Shown piece by piece: positions 54,145 to 64,000 of a stretch of 64,000 bases of DNA. The translations under genes were made by a program, and so were the position numbers. Source of the stretch: Strobilurus pachycystidiatus (lineage: Eukaryota; Basidiomycota; Agaricomycetes; Agaricales; Physalacriaceae); assembly GCA_019915135.1 (NCBI GenBank), contig JAHLMK010000007.1, forward strand, positions 620,001-684,000. The letters run 5' to 3'. How positions within the stretch are numbered: position 1 is the stretch's first letter; each line of letters begins with the position of its first letter. The notes under the pieces are model-generated. The model saw nothing but the letters and a program-made list of their open reading frames with translations. It had not been told where the DNA came from and ran no database searches.

Positions 54145-56459
54145 CTATGACGAGAATCCCCGCCCCGGCATCCCGTAGCTCGGGCTGCCTCTAAATCCCC
54201 CAGCGTTGCCCAGCGATTCCCCGCTCTGCGAGAAGTCCATATTCATGTTGTTCGTGTTCGTACCCTGCTGCAGGATGACGGGCTGCACAGGGAGGGTGTA
54301 CTGAACGTTGAGCTCCTCGAGAAGCGTCTTGAGGTTGCGCATAAATTTTGTTCGGCGTGACCAGCGCCCGCCCCAGTCTTGCCAATTCGCGCGATCTGAA
54401 GGACACTCCACGTGAATGGGGGCAAGGACGGAAGGGAGTGGAGAAACGTACGTTCCATCGCTACAATGATTTGAATGGAGTTCTGGTAGCTCATCGAATC
54501 GATGTTGAGATCCATGTTCGACCATTCGCGGTTGTTCTCGTTGACGTATTTCCGTATGCCAGTTCGCAGCTCTTCGAATACTTCCAACGGAGTGTTGTAG
54601 GAGACTTGGATGTTCGTCGTCTCCCACCTGTAGAAATGGACGATGTAAATAACAGAGAGGATCGCCATAAAAAATGAGTGCCCACATAGAATCACTCCGC
54701 CGCAAGTTATGAATCAACTTTGAGCTAGCCAAAAGCGAATTGGGGGCAATGATCTCCTGTCCGTCCATCCGCCTAAAGACGGTCGAGAACATCCCAAACT
54801 CCCGCACCTCCAGCACCTGGTCGTCAATCATGACCAAGTCGCCGACATCAAAGACATGCGTGGAGAAGATGAAAATTAGACTCTCAAACAGCGTCGCTGC
54901 GGAGTTTCCGAAGATGAACGAGAAGCCGACGATGATGGTGGCGAGCGGGACGAGGGAGGAGAGCGTGTTGTCCTTGGTGAAGATCAAGATGCACACGAAG
55001 ATGAACGCCATCAGGCAGACCCCGAGGCAGACGAAGTCCAACTTGGACACCGCACTGCCCGCATCCTTCATGCTCGCAACCAGGGACTTCCTCTCCCGGT
55101 AGATACGCTGGACAGCTTCGCGCATCTCCCGCTTCGAGATATCTCCATTCCCGTCCTTGTCGAACAGGAGGAACGCTGCGCTGGCCTCCTCGCGCGTCCG
55201 GAAGTAGGGGTAGAAGTCCTCCACTAGGAGAAAATCACGCTCCTTGTTCAGGGCAGCGAAGAGCTTCCGTGCGAGCCGTCGAGCGGAGTGGAGCCCACTC
55301 ATGTCACCAGCGCGGTTCAGCTTGGAGTTTTTGAGCGCGACTTGGCCGATTGCCCCACCGATGGCATCGCCAATGAGAGTGGCCATCGCCTTCTTACGGC
55401 GGTTCTTACGCGCGTGTGGCTTGGCGGAGCGGACGTTGTGGGCGACGGTTTGTATGACCTGGTCCGCTTCCTCTGCATTTGCGAGACCAGAGGCGGGGTC
55501 GGGGCCGGTGGTCACATTCACTGGCGATGGAGATGGAGAGTTTTTCCTGGAAAACTGTTCGACGGACGCCGAGGCGCCAAATGAGCCGGTGCTCTTGGAG
55601 TGGCCGTGACGCCTTCTGGGCTCGGCAGTAGAGAGACGATCGAGGGCGCGAAGGCCGAGACGGTTCTCTGTGAGGCGGTCTGAGAGTGCTTTTTGGTGAA
55701 AGTTGATGGCAACGAATTGAAGGAAGATCTTTTCAGCGAGGAGAATTATAGCTGCGGAGAAGAGAGCCTGCATGACCTGGTTCACGGTGCTCCAGTATGA
55801 GCCAGGGGGCTTGTAGATGGGACGAATGATCGACAGGGCTATCCATGCCCAGGAAACGTCCAGAGTGAGTTTGAGCCAGCTGGATACTGCGAGCATTAGC
55901 TGGACGACTGGTCAGCACAGTAATAAGCGTTGCTGTGGCTTCCGCATACCTCTAGCTGAAATTTGAATCTCTCGACCTGGCCGCCAGCCAGTACAATGAG
56001 GCCGATCACCATGCGCGGAACTGTGTCCACAAGGACATGAGTTGCACAAGAAGTAGCCCATATGATGGCGAGCCACAGGGACCAGGTGAAGATATGGTTG
56101 CGCGCCGCGTTGTTGTTGAAGCGGACTTCGACGACAATGAGTGGAGTAATCAGGACTGCGGAGCCGAGAATGGCGACGATGAGGGTGCGGAGGGTACGCG
56201 ACAGCTTCATGAAGCCCAGATAGACAGCTCTGAGACGCTTGGCCTTGGACGCCTCGAACTCGGCCCTTTGCTCGTCCTCGTCCTCGTCCCAGTTGAACTC
56301 GTCGGAAGAGTTGGTCGCGGTGGTGTCCGAGTCGAAGGACTTTGGCGTGGCGGGCGTCTGCGGCGGCATGGGCACCGACTTGAATGGCGCGCTCGGGGCG
56401 GCATAGTCCTTTGCGTGTGGCTCGGGGACAGCGATGGGCGGGGGGCCATGCTTGGGCAT
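54145..56459 (-). CDS. mechanosensitive ion channel of the MscS family with EF-hand
   Basis: This is a fungal MscS-like channel of the Msy1/Msy2 type, which in fission yeast sits in the ER and tunes calcium release and volume control after hypo-osmotic shock. Exons 56459-55950, 55899-54686, 54627-54452 and 54395-54145 close in phase to 716 aa. After an acidic, disordered N-terminus come several membrane helices (LRTLIVAILGSAVLITPLIV; IIWATSCATHVLVD; MVIGLIVLAGG; LFSAAIILLAEKIFLQFVAI). An EF-hand loop lies near the middle: DKDGNGDISKREM, with Asp, Asp, Asn, Asp and Glu ligands. The pore region follows (LVPLATIIVGFSFIFGNSAA), then HVFDVGDLVMIDDQ and the MscS beta-domain segment. The C-terminal Gly/Ser/Asn-rich tail is disordered. 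It is divergent from RPS28, with less than 190 bp between starts. Confidence 0.93.
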
Positions 56460-56647
56460 GGTTGTGCAAGTCGAAGCACTGAAGCTAAAGCAGTCGGCAC
56501 TTCTTTCGGCACTTGCCCTGATGGGCCACATGACGCACCGTGTTTGGCTGCGGCGTCCGCGGGCGGAGTCTGAACCAGACAAGCAGCCAAACCTTATTCC
56601 GCCCAGTCAACGCAAAAGTCATCCTCGTCGCCGACACCCTTCAAAAA
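56460..56647. promoter_or_regulatory. compact bidirectional promoter MscS / RPS28
   Basis: Only 188 bp separate the start codons of the minus-strand MscS channel and the plus-strand ribosomal protein gene, so the two promoters must overlap. Confidence 0.6.
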
Positions 56648-57008
56648 ATGGTATGCTCGCTGTCCGCCCCGTCGCCGCCGCCGTCTTGCTCACCGTGCGC
56701 CTAGGACTCCTCCAAAGCCCCCGTCAAGCTCGCCAAAGTTATCAAGGTCCCTTGCCCGTCGTCCCGCCCGCTGTTCCGCCGCTAAATGCCATCCACAGGT
56801 CCTCGGCAGGACAGGATCCCGGGGTGGTGTCACGCAGGTCCGCGTCGAGTTCATGGACGACACGTCTCGCTCCATCATCCGCAACGTGAAGGGCCCCGTG
56901 CGCGAGCAGGACATCCTTGCTCTCCTCGAGTCTGAGCGTGAGGCCCGGTGCGTCCGCCTGTGCTATGGTTTTCCATCCATCTGACCCTTTGGCAGCCGTC
57001 TCCGGTGA
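56648..57008 (+). CDS. RPS28: 40S ribosomal protein S28 (eS28)
   Basis: This is a small-subunit ribosomal protein located near the mRNA exit and decoding region. Four exons (56648-56650, 56705-56746, 56799-56947, 56996-57008) close in phase to 68 aa, the family length. The first exon is just the ATG codon, and a 54-nt intron follows at once. The spliced protein reads [20 protein letters not shown], then [16 protein letters not shown] and [20 protein letters not shown], and ends ARRLR, all hallmark eS28 sequence. The second intron has an unusual donor (GTCCCT). Because no reading frame is long, the gene can be missed without splicing. Confidence 0.95.
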
Positions 57009-57931
57009 TTGTGGTTCTATGGTGTTCTGTACTATTCTCTACCATCAATGCATACGCATCTGTAACGCCATACCACGTCGTGTGAACGGCTACCACAATA
57101 TGCCCCATGTTTGCATGCCTTCTACGCTAATAGATGCTCCCATGGCACTGGCATTTGTGCGGAGCGCTTGTGCCAGTTGTTGCTCGATTCCATAAACCGT
57201 CGTCGACTGCATTCCACCGTCTGAGATGTCTCCGTACAGACATTTTCGACTGGCTCATCGGCGAACTTCCTAGGTCCAACTCGTTCGGTCTGTCTTTGAG
57301 AAAAACCTGGACTCACCGCCTCAACCAACAAGTCACCTCGAAAATTCAGTTCGGTTGTCTACACGCGGAGAAGGACAAGTTTTGCCTTCGTTCTACGGCA
57401 GATCACACTGCGCGCCTAGTGCATGCCCTTCTTGCTGTCGGATTAACGCAGGACGTCGTATGTGTCGCAATCTCATATTCAAATCTGTCCCGCCTCATGG
57501 CCGCAGTATGGGCGCTCGCAGCAGGGGGCGAGGTATGACTTTCGTACAGGCTCGAATTCGTGAAAACCCTCGACTACGCACTGCTTTTGCCATCTTGATC
57601 TCGGCCATTGTCGACTTCGCCGGAATGAACGTTAACCTTGACCCTATACGAGTCAGGCCGATCGTGGAAACTTGCAAACGCGTGCTAGCGTTGGAGATGT
57701 TCATTCGAATTTGAACGCCGATAGGTCATCTTCAACCTTCCAAGCAGAGGCCGCACTTTCATCGCGGAGAAGAGAACTAAAACATATAACCCAACCAGAG
57801 CAAAATGGGAGAAAATCCCTTCTGTGAAATTGAAGCAGCTACGTATCAATGAATCTAGCGTATCAATAGTAATTTAAACCACTTCGAGCACTCTGATTTT
57901 CTGTCTCGTGAGCTGGCTGGCTGCCCAAACG
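57009..57931. other. intergenic stretch with possible ligase remnant
   Basis: This is 923 bp between RPS28 and the stop of RTA1-like copy B. The only coding-like signal is the fragment at 57134-57538, listed separately. The rest should be 3' UTRs. Confidence 0.4.
57134..57538 (+). pseudogene. possible adenylate-forming enzyme fragment
   Basis: The second half of this frame (DHTARLVHALLAVGLTQD, then VVCVAISYSNLSRLMAAVWA and LAAGGE) has the spacing of the N-terminal region of 4-coumarate-CoA-ligase-like AMP-forming enzymes, where GL..GDVV.. and AAxxAGG recur. Nothing further of the enzyme (no Ser/Thr/Gly-rich AMP loop) follows. If real, it is a small remnant; a chance resemblance is quite possible. 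Confidence 0.25.
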
Positions 57932-59247
57932 TTAAAGCCACCTCCTCAACAACCGCCCCGGATGTGCGACGTTGATGGTAAACAGCGCGAGCAGGATCAC
58001 GACGCCGTCGAAGACGCCTAGCAAGAGGTGGTTTATGCGGTACTAAGCACCTACTCAGCCAAACAAGCAAATATGACACCCACTAGGCTCCACTACACTG
58101 TCATCCAGCTTGATGTTCCAGCCGAAAGCGAGTTCGAGCGCACGATGGATGGCTCTGTGAGTTGCATCAGCATGGGAGATACTACCACCAACGTCGAGGG
58201 GAAGACTGACTTGATGTACAAAAGCATCGTATTGAGAGCAAGGGCTATGATCGAATTTTGTACCTCCCGCGTGTATCCTGCCTTCGAACGGCGAGCTCTC
58301 GACGTCTGAGGGAAGGGGCGGTCATGGTAGTACCGCCAAACTACCTCTACCACCAAGAGCATATACATCGTCATCGCCACTACTTATGGAGGTCCTTGTT
58401 AGTAACGTAGAGATATACGCTGTACACACGGACCAAGCTGAAAGACAACACCTGCTAGATTAATGATATACGGTCCCTGGATAAAGTTTCAGGTCAAGAG
58501 CATATTCAGCGAAATGAAGAGGGGGATAACGAACAAGTCGAAGTCTGTAAAAGTATCTATCTTCTGACGAAGCGATACCTTCACCTGCTCCCTGGATGAG
58601 GACGGCCGTGATGAAGTCCTGTCGTATATCATCAACACAGGCAGTAGGTACATCGGAAAGTTGCTCAAACTTACACAGACAAAAAATACCGTCTCGTCTG
58701 GAACGTTTTGAGCACTTATTGAAGAGGAGTGGCGAGAAGATGCGTACACTCCCGAGGGCCCAACCGACTGTAAGCCGTCCCAAGAATCGCAGTAATGTCC
58801 CCGAATATGATGAAGTTTGCCTCCAGCAACAGCGTCGGCCCGATCGCAAGGCTGACAGTCTTGGTGCCGTGCAGGCTCCAGTCAAAAGCAAGATGAGAAG
58901 CAGGCCGCGCAGGCATTAGAAAAGCTTACCGGGTCATGAACTTCCCGTCCTTGTTCACGCCGAAGCTCAACGCCAGGTCGGCAGACCATTGTGCGACCTC
59001 CAGGACGCCTGAGAAAAGGATAGTCGGGATTGGCCATAGGAGGCGGTAGCGGATGGCTTGGACGGCGTGTATCACTTTGAAGGGGTATGGTAAGCAGGAG
59101 ATCATCAAGTACAATTGTGGACTTGCGGGTGGTGATGGTGTACAGGGCGACAAAGGCAATTGCAACGTATACGGTGCCCGGTGTGTGATCGTCCTCTTTG
59201 GGAGCAACTGAGAGCGAAGAGCTGAGTATTGACATGCCCAAGGGCAT
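57932..59247 (-). CDS. RTA1-like lipid-translocating exporter family membrane protein (copy B)
   Basis: This is a paralogue of the gene at 40458-41781, with matching intron positions and nearly identical exon sizes. Exons I can place are 59247-59127, 59074-58930, 58875-58748, 58697-58675, 58618-58535, 58476-58434 and 58379-58211, followed by two more ending at the stop in 57932-57934. The first intron (59075-59126) has a GC donor where copy A has GT. Family segments are present: VALYTITTLIHAVQAIRYRL, LAIGPTLLLEANFIIFGDIT, DFITAVLIQGAGEGIASSED, YMLLVVEVVWRYY and GVFDGVVILLALFTINVAHP. Seven membrane helices are expected. ATG 59247 (MPLGMSILSSS) aligns with the start of copy A. The last two exons are less certain in their exact ends. 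Confidence 0.82.
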
Positions 59248-60929
59248 GTAGAGTACGAGGTAACGTGGGCTCCGACTGATTGAGTTGAAGCTCAACTCGC
59301 AGAGCCTGAGAATACAACTTGAGCTACCGCTGAACCCGCTTCGAAACCTGTAGCATCCAGTTTTGATCGGGACACTATTGACTTACTGACAGACACGCAG
59401 CACAATTGATAATCCTTCCTTCCTTCTTTGGCGGCCGTCGTACCCGACGCATGGACTCTCTCTTGTAGGGGACCTGTCCCCGAAGATGAAAGTCAATTCA
59501 GTCCGACTGCGCAGAGTTTCTTTATTCATTGGCTTTTGGTTACTTGCCAATGTCCCCACTGCCACCCAGAGACATCGGTCATATCTCCAGTCCGAGGCCC
59601 AGGAATAAGAAGATCTGCCAAAATAGCCACTCCGTCCGGCGAGGATAGTATAGACCTTTCGTTTTGACTTGGCCGCGCACGCGCTATCATGTCGCGAAAA
59701 TCATCAGTGCGCCGAGATAGCCGCAGGATACGACGTAAAACTAATCCGACCCTTGCCACTGAAAAAGGCGCGCATTGGGCTGCTCTTGTGCTGCAAAGAG
59801 TGAGTGAACCTCGAAAGAAGACAGTACAACTGGAGGAGACAATGTAACGCGCCTGACATCAACAACAATCTTGAGATTGATGCTTTTCCGCAGTGCTTTC
59901 AGCTTCTTATTCTTCTTGATCTTCATTATCGCCTAGGTGAGGTTCTGCTGTCGTTAGGATCAAATATGCGACTCACAAGAACGTCCCGTGTTCCGTGTAC
60001 CCGAGAATGGGGCTGATCGAACAGACAAGCACTGTAACGCGTAACGGCTCCCAGTCGTCGATCTCGAAAGAGAGTAATATGCACATAATGCAACGCAATC
60101 CGCAACGGCGGAGGGTTTCAAAAAGTTTGTGTTTGAGGGTCTAGGGAGCGTATAGACCTGAGGTGGGATATCGTCATATTAATCCAGATGCTGGATCATG
60201 GATAACGAGCTTGAGTGCGCATGCGCCGCCCAGGATCCATGGTCCCGCTGTGCCCCTGCGGCAGCTGTGATATCAAACAAGAGCATCGGGATAGACTCGG
60301 AGGCTTGACAGCGATCTTGAGCTTCAGTGGCAGCGTCGATGGTGGCACGTCAGCTGAAAAGCTTGCGAGGAGAGCCCATTGGCTTTAGGCAGGCTTTCAA
60401 GCTCTTGAGTAATTCTGGCACTGTGGCAGCATGTGTACGACTACACAATCAGCCGCCACGATTCCTTTTGGTCTCAAGATGGACATTCTAGGACGGGGTT
60501 TCATGTGCAAACCATACAAGCTGTAGAGATACTGCCGGTCAGTGCGGATTCCTTGTTGACGCGTTATTGTTTCGATACTCTCAAGGAGATTGAACGTAAA
60601 TAGGTGAGGCATGAGTTCATTCAATTCACCTCACCAGCCAATCCATCAATCAATCAAGCATGGCACGCGACGGGTCACGGCACGGACAAGTTCGCCCCGG
60701 AGGTTGCTTTCTACTCGACCACGCCACTACTGACAGTCTATTGTGCTTCGATTACAAAATTGGCACTAAGGTCATCAACAAGTCATGTAATCCCCGGCCT
60801 TGAGGTTGACCTTGTTCGCTTGCTTGGACTCAAATACTGAGTGACAGTCGCCATGCCTTCTCTGCCTATAGCATCATAATACGGTTCTCGCACTCTCAGT
60901 CTCACTGTATCGCCTGGAATTTCCCCAAC
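59248..60929. other. 1.7-kb gene-poor interval
   Basis: Between RTA1-like copy B (minus) and the zinc dehydrogenase (plus) I see only short unplaced frames, such as 59759-59526 (minus) and a Lys/Arg-rich 52-codon frame starting at 59689 (plus). It should contain both promoters. No gene is called. Confidence 0.45.
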
Positions 60930-62083
60930 ATGAAAGCACTCATCTATAATGGCACCTCCACGCCCTCAATTAAGGAGCGTCTGGTACCTCAACTACTCAA
61001 ACCTACCGATGCAGTCGTAAAAATGGTCAAGGCATCGATTTGCGGTGCGGTTTCTCAACTTCACACATATGTGGACACTCCAACTCATTTTTTCAAGGCA
61101 CGGATCTTCATATTCTGAAAGGCGACGTCCCCACCTGCGCACAAGGCACCATCCTTGGACATGAAGGCGTCGCCCTCGTCGATTCAGTAGGCTCCGCCGT
61201 CAAATCCTTCAAACCGGGCGACCGGGTCATCCTCTCTGCCATAACCGCCTGCTCTGTGTGCTCGTTCTGCCGACGTGGTATACCCTCACACTGTACCGAC
61301 GGCGGGTGGGTGCTGGGGAATACGATTGATGGTCTGCAGGCGGAGTATGCGCGTATCCCTCATGCAGACGGGAGTATGCATCTTACGCTGGAGGAAGATA
61401 CCGGAGCGTCCGACGCGGACCAGGTGATGCTGAGCGACGTTCTCCCCACAGCGCTCGAGTGCGGTGTATTGAACGGGCGTGTCCAGCCTGGGTGCAGCGT
61501 CGCCGTCGTAGGCGTTGGACCCATAGGTCTCGGCGCGCTTATGACGGCGCAGCTGTACTCCCCTGCCAAGGTCATCATGATTGGCCGCAGCCCCCATCGA
61601 CTGCAGCAGGCTATGGCCCTCGGGGCGACACATACAGTCCTGGCAGGGCCAGCAGCGGTGGAAGAGGTGATGAAGATCACAGACGGGTGGGGCGTAGATT
61701 GTGTCATTGAAGCTGCGGGGGTGCCAGCGACTTTTGAGCTCTGCCAAGACCTCGTTGCTGTTGGTGGCACGATCGCAAATCTGGGAGTGCATGGGACAAA
61801 AGTCGATTTGCATTTGGAGAAGCTGTGGGATCGAAACATCAGTCAGTCTCGCCATGTCTATCTGCATCTGGCGGTATGCTGACAAGCTGCACGCTAAGCT
61901 ATCACAACTCGACTTGTTGATGCCACTAGCACTCCCATGCTTCTGAAGCTTGTGGACTCGGGAAGGATCCGTGCAGGGATGCTTGGGACGCATTCGTTCA
62001 AGTTCGAGGATATGAAGCGCGCGTATGAGATGTTTGGGAAGCCAGCGGAGCATGGAATTTTGAAGGTTCTCATCGAGTTTTGA
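60930..62083 (+). CDS. zinc-dependent alcohol dehydrogenase (MDR family)
   Basis: Three exons (60930-61044, 61098-61841, 61899-62083) close in phase to 347 aa. Catalytic zinc ligands are Cys in SICGTDLHIL and His-Glu in LGHEGVAL. The structural-zinc loop keeps CSVCSFCRRGIPSHC, with four cysteines. The Rossmann motif is VVGVGPIGLGAL. WDRNITITTRLVDATSTPML near the end is typical of bacterial-like alcohol/secondary alcohol dehydrogenases, the group that includes Clostridium-type isopropanol and lactaldehyde enzymes. Such enzymes oxidise primary or secondary alcohols with NAD(P)+. The first intron splits the CGT catalytic motif. The second intron donor is GTCAGT. It is not a close paralogue of the polyol dehydrogenase at 9-10 kb. 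The substrate is unknown. Confidence 0.92.
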
Positions 62084-62447
62084 AATATGAAGAATCCGTA
62101 TAGTATCACGATGTAGTCCTTTGAACTTGGTAGCAGAAGTTTCGTCGATCATACAGGCGATTGAAAGCGCGTCTGGTCTGTGGCAGTCTCAGTTTTCTTT
62201 TATCATGATGGCATGTATTCTCACAAGCAACGCGGTATCTGTTACTTAACCCTTCCCAGTCTCCGACGCGCTCTCTGCCATCATGCACTGGAACAGCAGC
62301 CTCACTCACCGCCCTCGAAGTTCGAGTAGAAAGTCCGAGATTTTCACCTACATAAATAAATATACAAATAGTCATCTAGACGGCGTTTCTAGATATGTAC
62401 AGATGCACAGCGAGCTATAAATTAAGATAACAGACGAATAATCGATC
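62084..62447. other. intergenic region between convergent genes
   Basis: This 364-bp stretch has two 3' UTRs. It is AT-rich from 62340 to 62450 (aaataaatatacaaat), likely polyadenylation regions. Confidence 0.5.
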
Positions 62448-64000
62448 CTATAACTCTTCCCCCGAATGTGTGAGTACTTTCGGTGTACCCACTGGGAGAA
62501 TGCTCAACACCGGCGTCGATTCGACGTCGCTAGCTTCCGGCGAAGCTTCACTCTTGCCGACTCCCGGCTCCGGGACAGGCAAGATGCTGGCTGTTGCCTC
62601 TTTGACAGGAATGTCCTTCAAAGCAGACTCGACCTCCTCTTTTCCACGGCCGACAAGCGCACTTGCTTCAACAGGGATAACCTTCAACGCAGCTTCGACC
62701 TCCTCCTTCCCGCGGCCGACAAAAGCCTCCTCATCAGTCTTCAAAAGCCCATCCACCTTCTTGTCCTTTGAACTCTCCTTGTTCCCTGATTCCTTCCTCT
62801 CGAACTTTTCTCCCTCCGCCGCGTCCTCCCCGCCCAGGTTCTTGCCCCGGAAAAGGTTATCAGCACGCCTGTTCAGGACCCTCATACGTCTGATACATTC
62901 GCCAACTTCGCCCTTCATGTTTTCTTCCAGCTTGGGCAGTGCCGCCAAGAGCGGATCGCCGACGGGTCGTGTGTGTGTGTTCTCTTGCAGCTCCTTGACC
63001 TGAGCGGCGAAATCATGGTAGAGGTGCATGAGACCATGGTACTCCTGCCAGTCATCGTATGTGACATCCTCGAGCCACGCATAGTCAAGTCCTAGATCAC
63101 TTTGTGCCTTTTCGGCGCGTGCTTTGACCTGTTCGGTAGCTGAGGTGCACTGACGAAAGAATCAACAAACGACATTCGGAAGTGCAAAAGAAACGAACCT
63201 CCTGGAACTCTTCTTCACGAACACCCTTCACCCACTGGACGACTCTCGTCTGAGCCTCACTCATTGCCTCTCTCCACTTCTCTTCAACTCGTCCAAGAAC
63301 AGTCTCCCACCTATCTCTCCTCTCCTCAGCGTCACCCTCGGCCCCACGCTTAATCTCCCTCCCCAGATACCTATCCAGCCCATCCAAAAGCACTCGACAT
63401 TCCTCCTTCACCCCATCTGGGCCTGCGTCCCTTCCGATGTGCTTGCCCCCAACAAAGTCCCACTCTTCCTCGTCCCGCGCCTGATCAAACATGACCGCAG
63501 CTGCCCGGCTTCGAATCTGCATCAGCTTCATGCGAAGCTCGAGGAAAAGCTTGTCGGCGAGGGTAGTTAACTCGTCGTAGTGCTTCTCGTGACGCTCCTT
63601 GATGTTAGCGCGTTTCTTGGCGATACGCTCAACCTCGGAGGTAGCATCAGAAGGAGGTGGAATGGAAGAAGGAGAAGATTGGAGTTCGGGTTCGGTAGAT
63701 CGGGACGAGGCGAGCCCGAGGGAAAGAAGGAAGGCGTCAATATCATCTGGATCGTCAGGAGTCTCTTCTGGTACGGGTATTGGTGCGCTGGTAGGATCTG
63801 CTTCAATGGAGGAAGTGACACGAACGGCTTCAGCAGAAACGCTGAGTTCCTCGGCAAGCTCGTCGGATATAAACCCGGACTCGGCGGCACGGGCGGCTTC
63901 GGCAGACAAAGACAATTCCTCTGCCAGTTCGTCTGAAATGAATGAGGGCGGCTGAGGAATTTCTTCCGGTGTCGGTTCAGGAGTACTGGTCTCGACAGGC
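62448..64000 (-). CDS. coiled-coil/acidic protein, 5' part beyond window
   Basis: The start lies outside the window, so this is a partial gene. The visible exons are 64000-63199 and 63149-62448 (49-nt intron). At the window edge the protein has two copies of the segment FISDELAEELS(L/V)SAEA, 25 residues apart. A Pro/Asp-rich linker follows, then a long charged helical region (IAKKRANIKERHEKHYDELT; ADKLFLELRMKLMQIRS; RWETVLGRVEEKWREAMSEA). A middle segment (LDYAWLEDVTYDDWQEYHGL) looks folded. The C-terminal third is Lys/Glu/Ser-rich and disordered, with two copies of (A/F)VGRGKEEVE(A/S)ALK(V/D)IPV 28 residues apart. I do not recognise a family; a membrane-trafficking or cytoskeletal role would be a guess. 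Confidence 0.7.

Noticed and set aside
61286..62152. 288-codon minus-strand frame over the zinc alcohol dehydrogenase
   Set aside because: It is antisense to a clearly conserved dehydrogenase and has no recognisable content.

Overview
The window is nuclear DNA of a filamentous basidiomycete, most likely an agaricomycete. Genes are broken by many introns of about 45-60 nt with GT(A/G)NGT donors, CTNA(C/T)-type branch sites and YAG acceptors. Both strands are used and there are no operons. The gene content is typical of mushroom-forming fungi: an aegerolysin, RTA1-like exporters, F-box paralogues, a DUF5519 'luciferase-domain' protein, a Zn2Cys6 regulator and an MLKL/HeLo-type helical protein. 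Gene models were rebuilt by hand by splicing and checking that codon phase closes across every junction. They are not backed by transcripts.

Layout. 0-9 kb: NMN adenylyltransferase (-) and an old yellow enzyme (+) share a divergent promoter; then a DUF985/cupin_5 protein, an aegerolysin and an unknown 272-aa protein with a 9-nt exon. 9-16 kb: a sorbitol/xylitol-type dehydrogenase (-), a decayed MFS transporter piece, and a 1,243-aa disordered Ser-rich protein (-). 17.7-20.6 kb: a 15-exon Zn2Cys6 factor whose third zinc-binding Cys appears to lie on a 6-nt microexon. 20.9-23.7 kb: two tandem F-box paralogues, one broken. 24.3-27.7 kb: a 762-aa protein with an N-terminal helical (HeLo/STAND-N-like) region and three tandem receiver-like 'WVDD' domains, plus a small unknown neighbour. 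28.8-38 kb: MAF1, a multi-pass membrane protein with a Leu/Glu-rich coiled-coil tail, a PDI-like ER protein, a WHI2-like protein and a small coiled-coil protein. 40.4-46.7 kb: an RTA1-like exporter, a 573-aa protein built from several tiny exons, and SDHC. 47.3-53.3 kb: an MLKL-NTD-like helical protein, D-amino-acid oxidase, a DUF5519 protein and an NmrA-like reductase. 54.1-64 kb: an EF-hand MscS channel divergent from RPS28, an AMP-ligase-like scrap, a second RTA1-like gene, a zinc alcohol dehydrogenase, and a coiled-coil protein cut by the window end.

How the genes relate. Housekeeping genes (NMNAT, MAF1, WHI2, SDHC, RPS28, MscS) alternate with accessory, lineage-specific ones. Two accessory genes may belong to fungal self/non-self or cell-death pathways: the receiver-repeat protein at 24-27 kb and the MLKL-like protein at 47-49 kb. 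The first is my best candidate for an undescribed system, because its repeats look like the receiver-like domains of bacterial signalling and conflict proteins but sit behind a eukaryotic-style helical domain. Oxidoreductases (OYE, two MDR dehydrogenases, NmrA reductase, DAAO) are scattered and do not form an obvious biosynthetic cluster.
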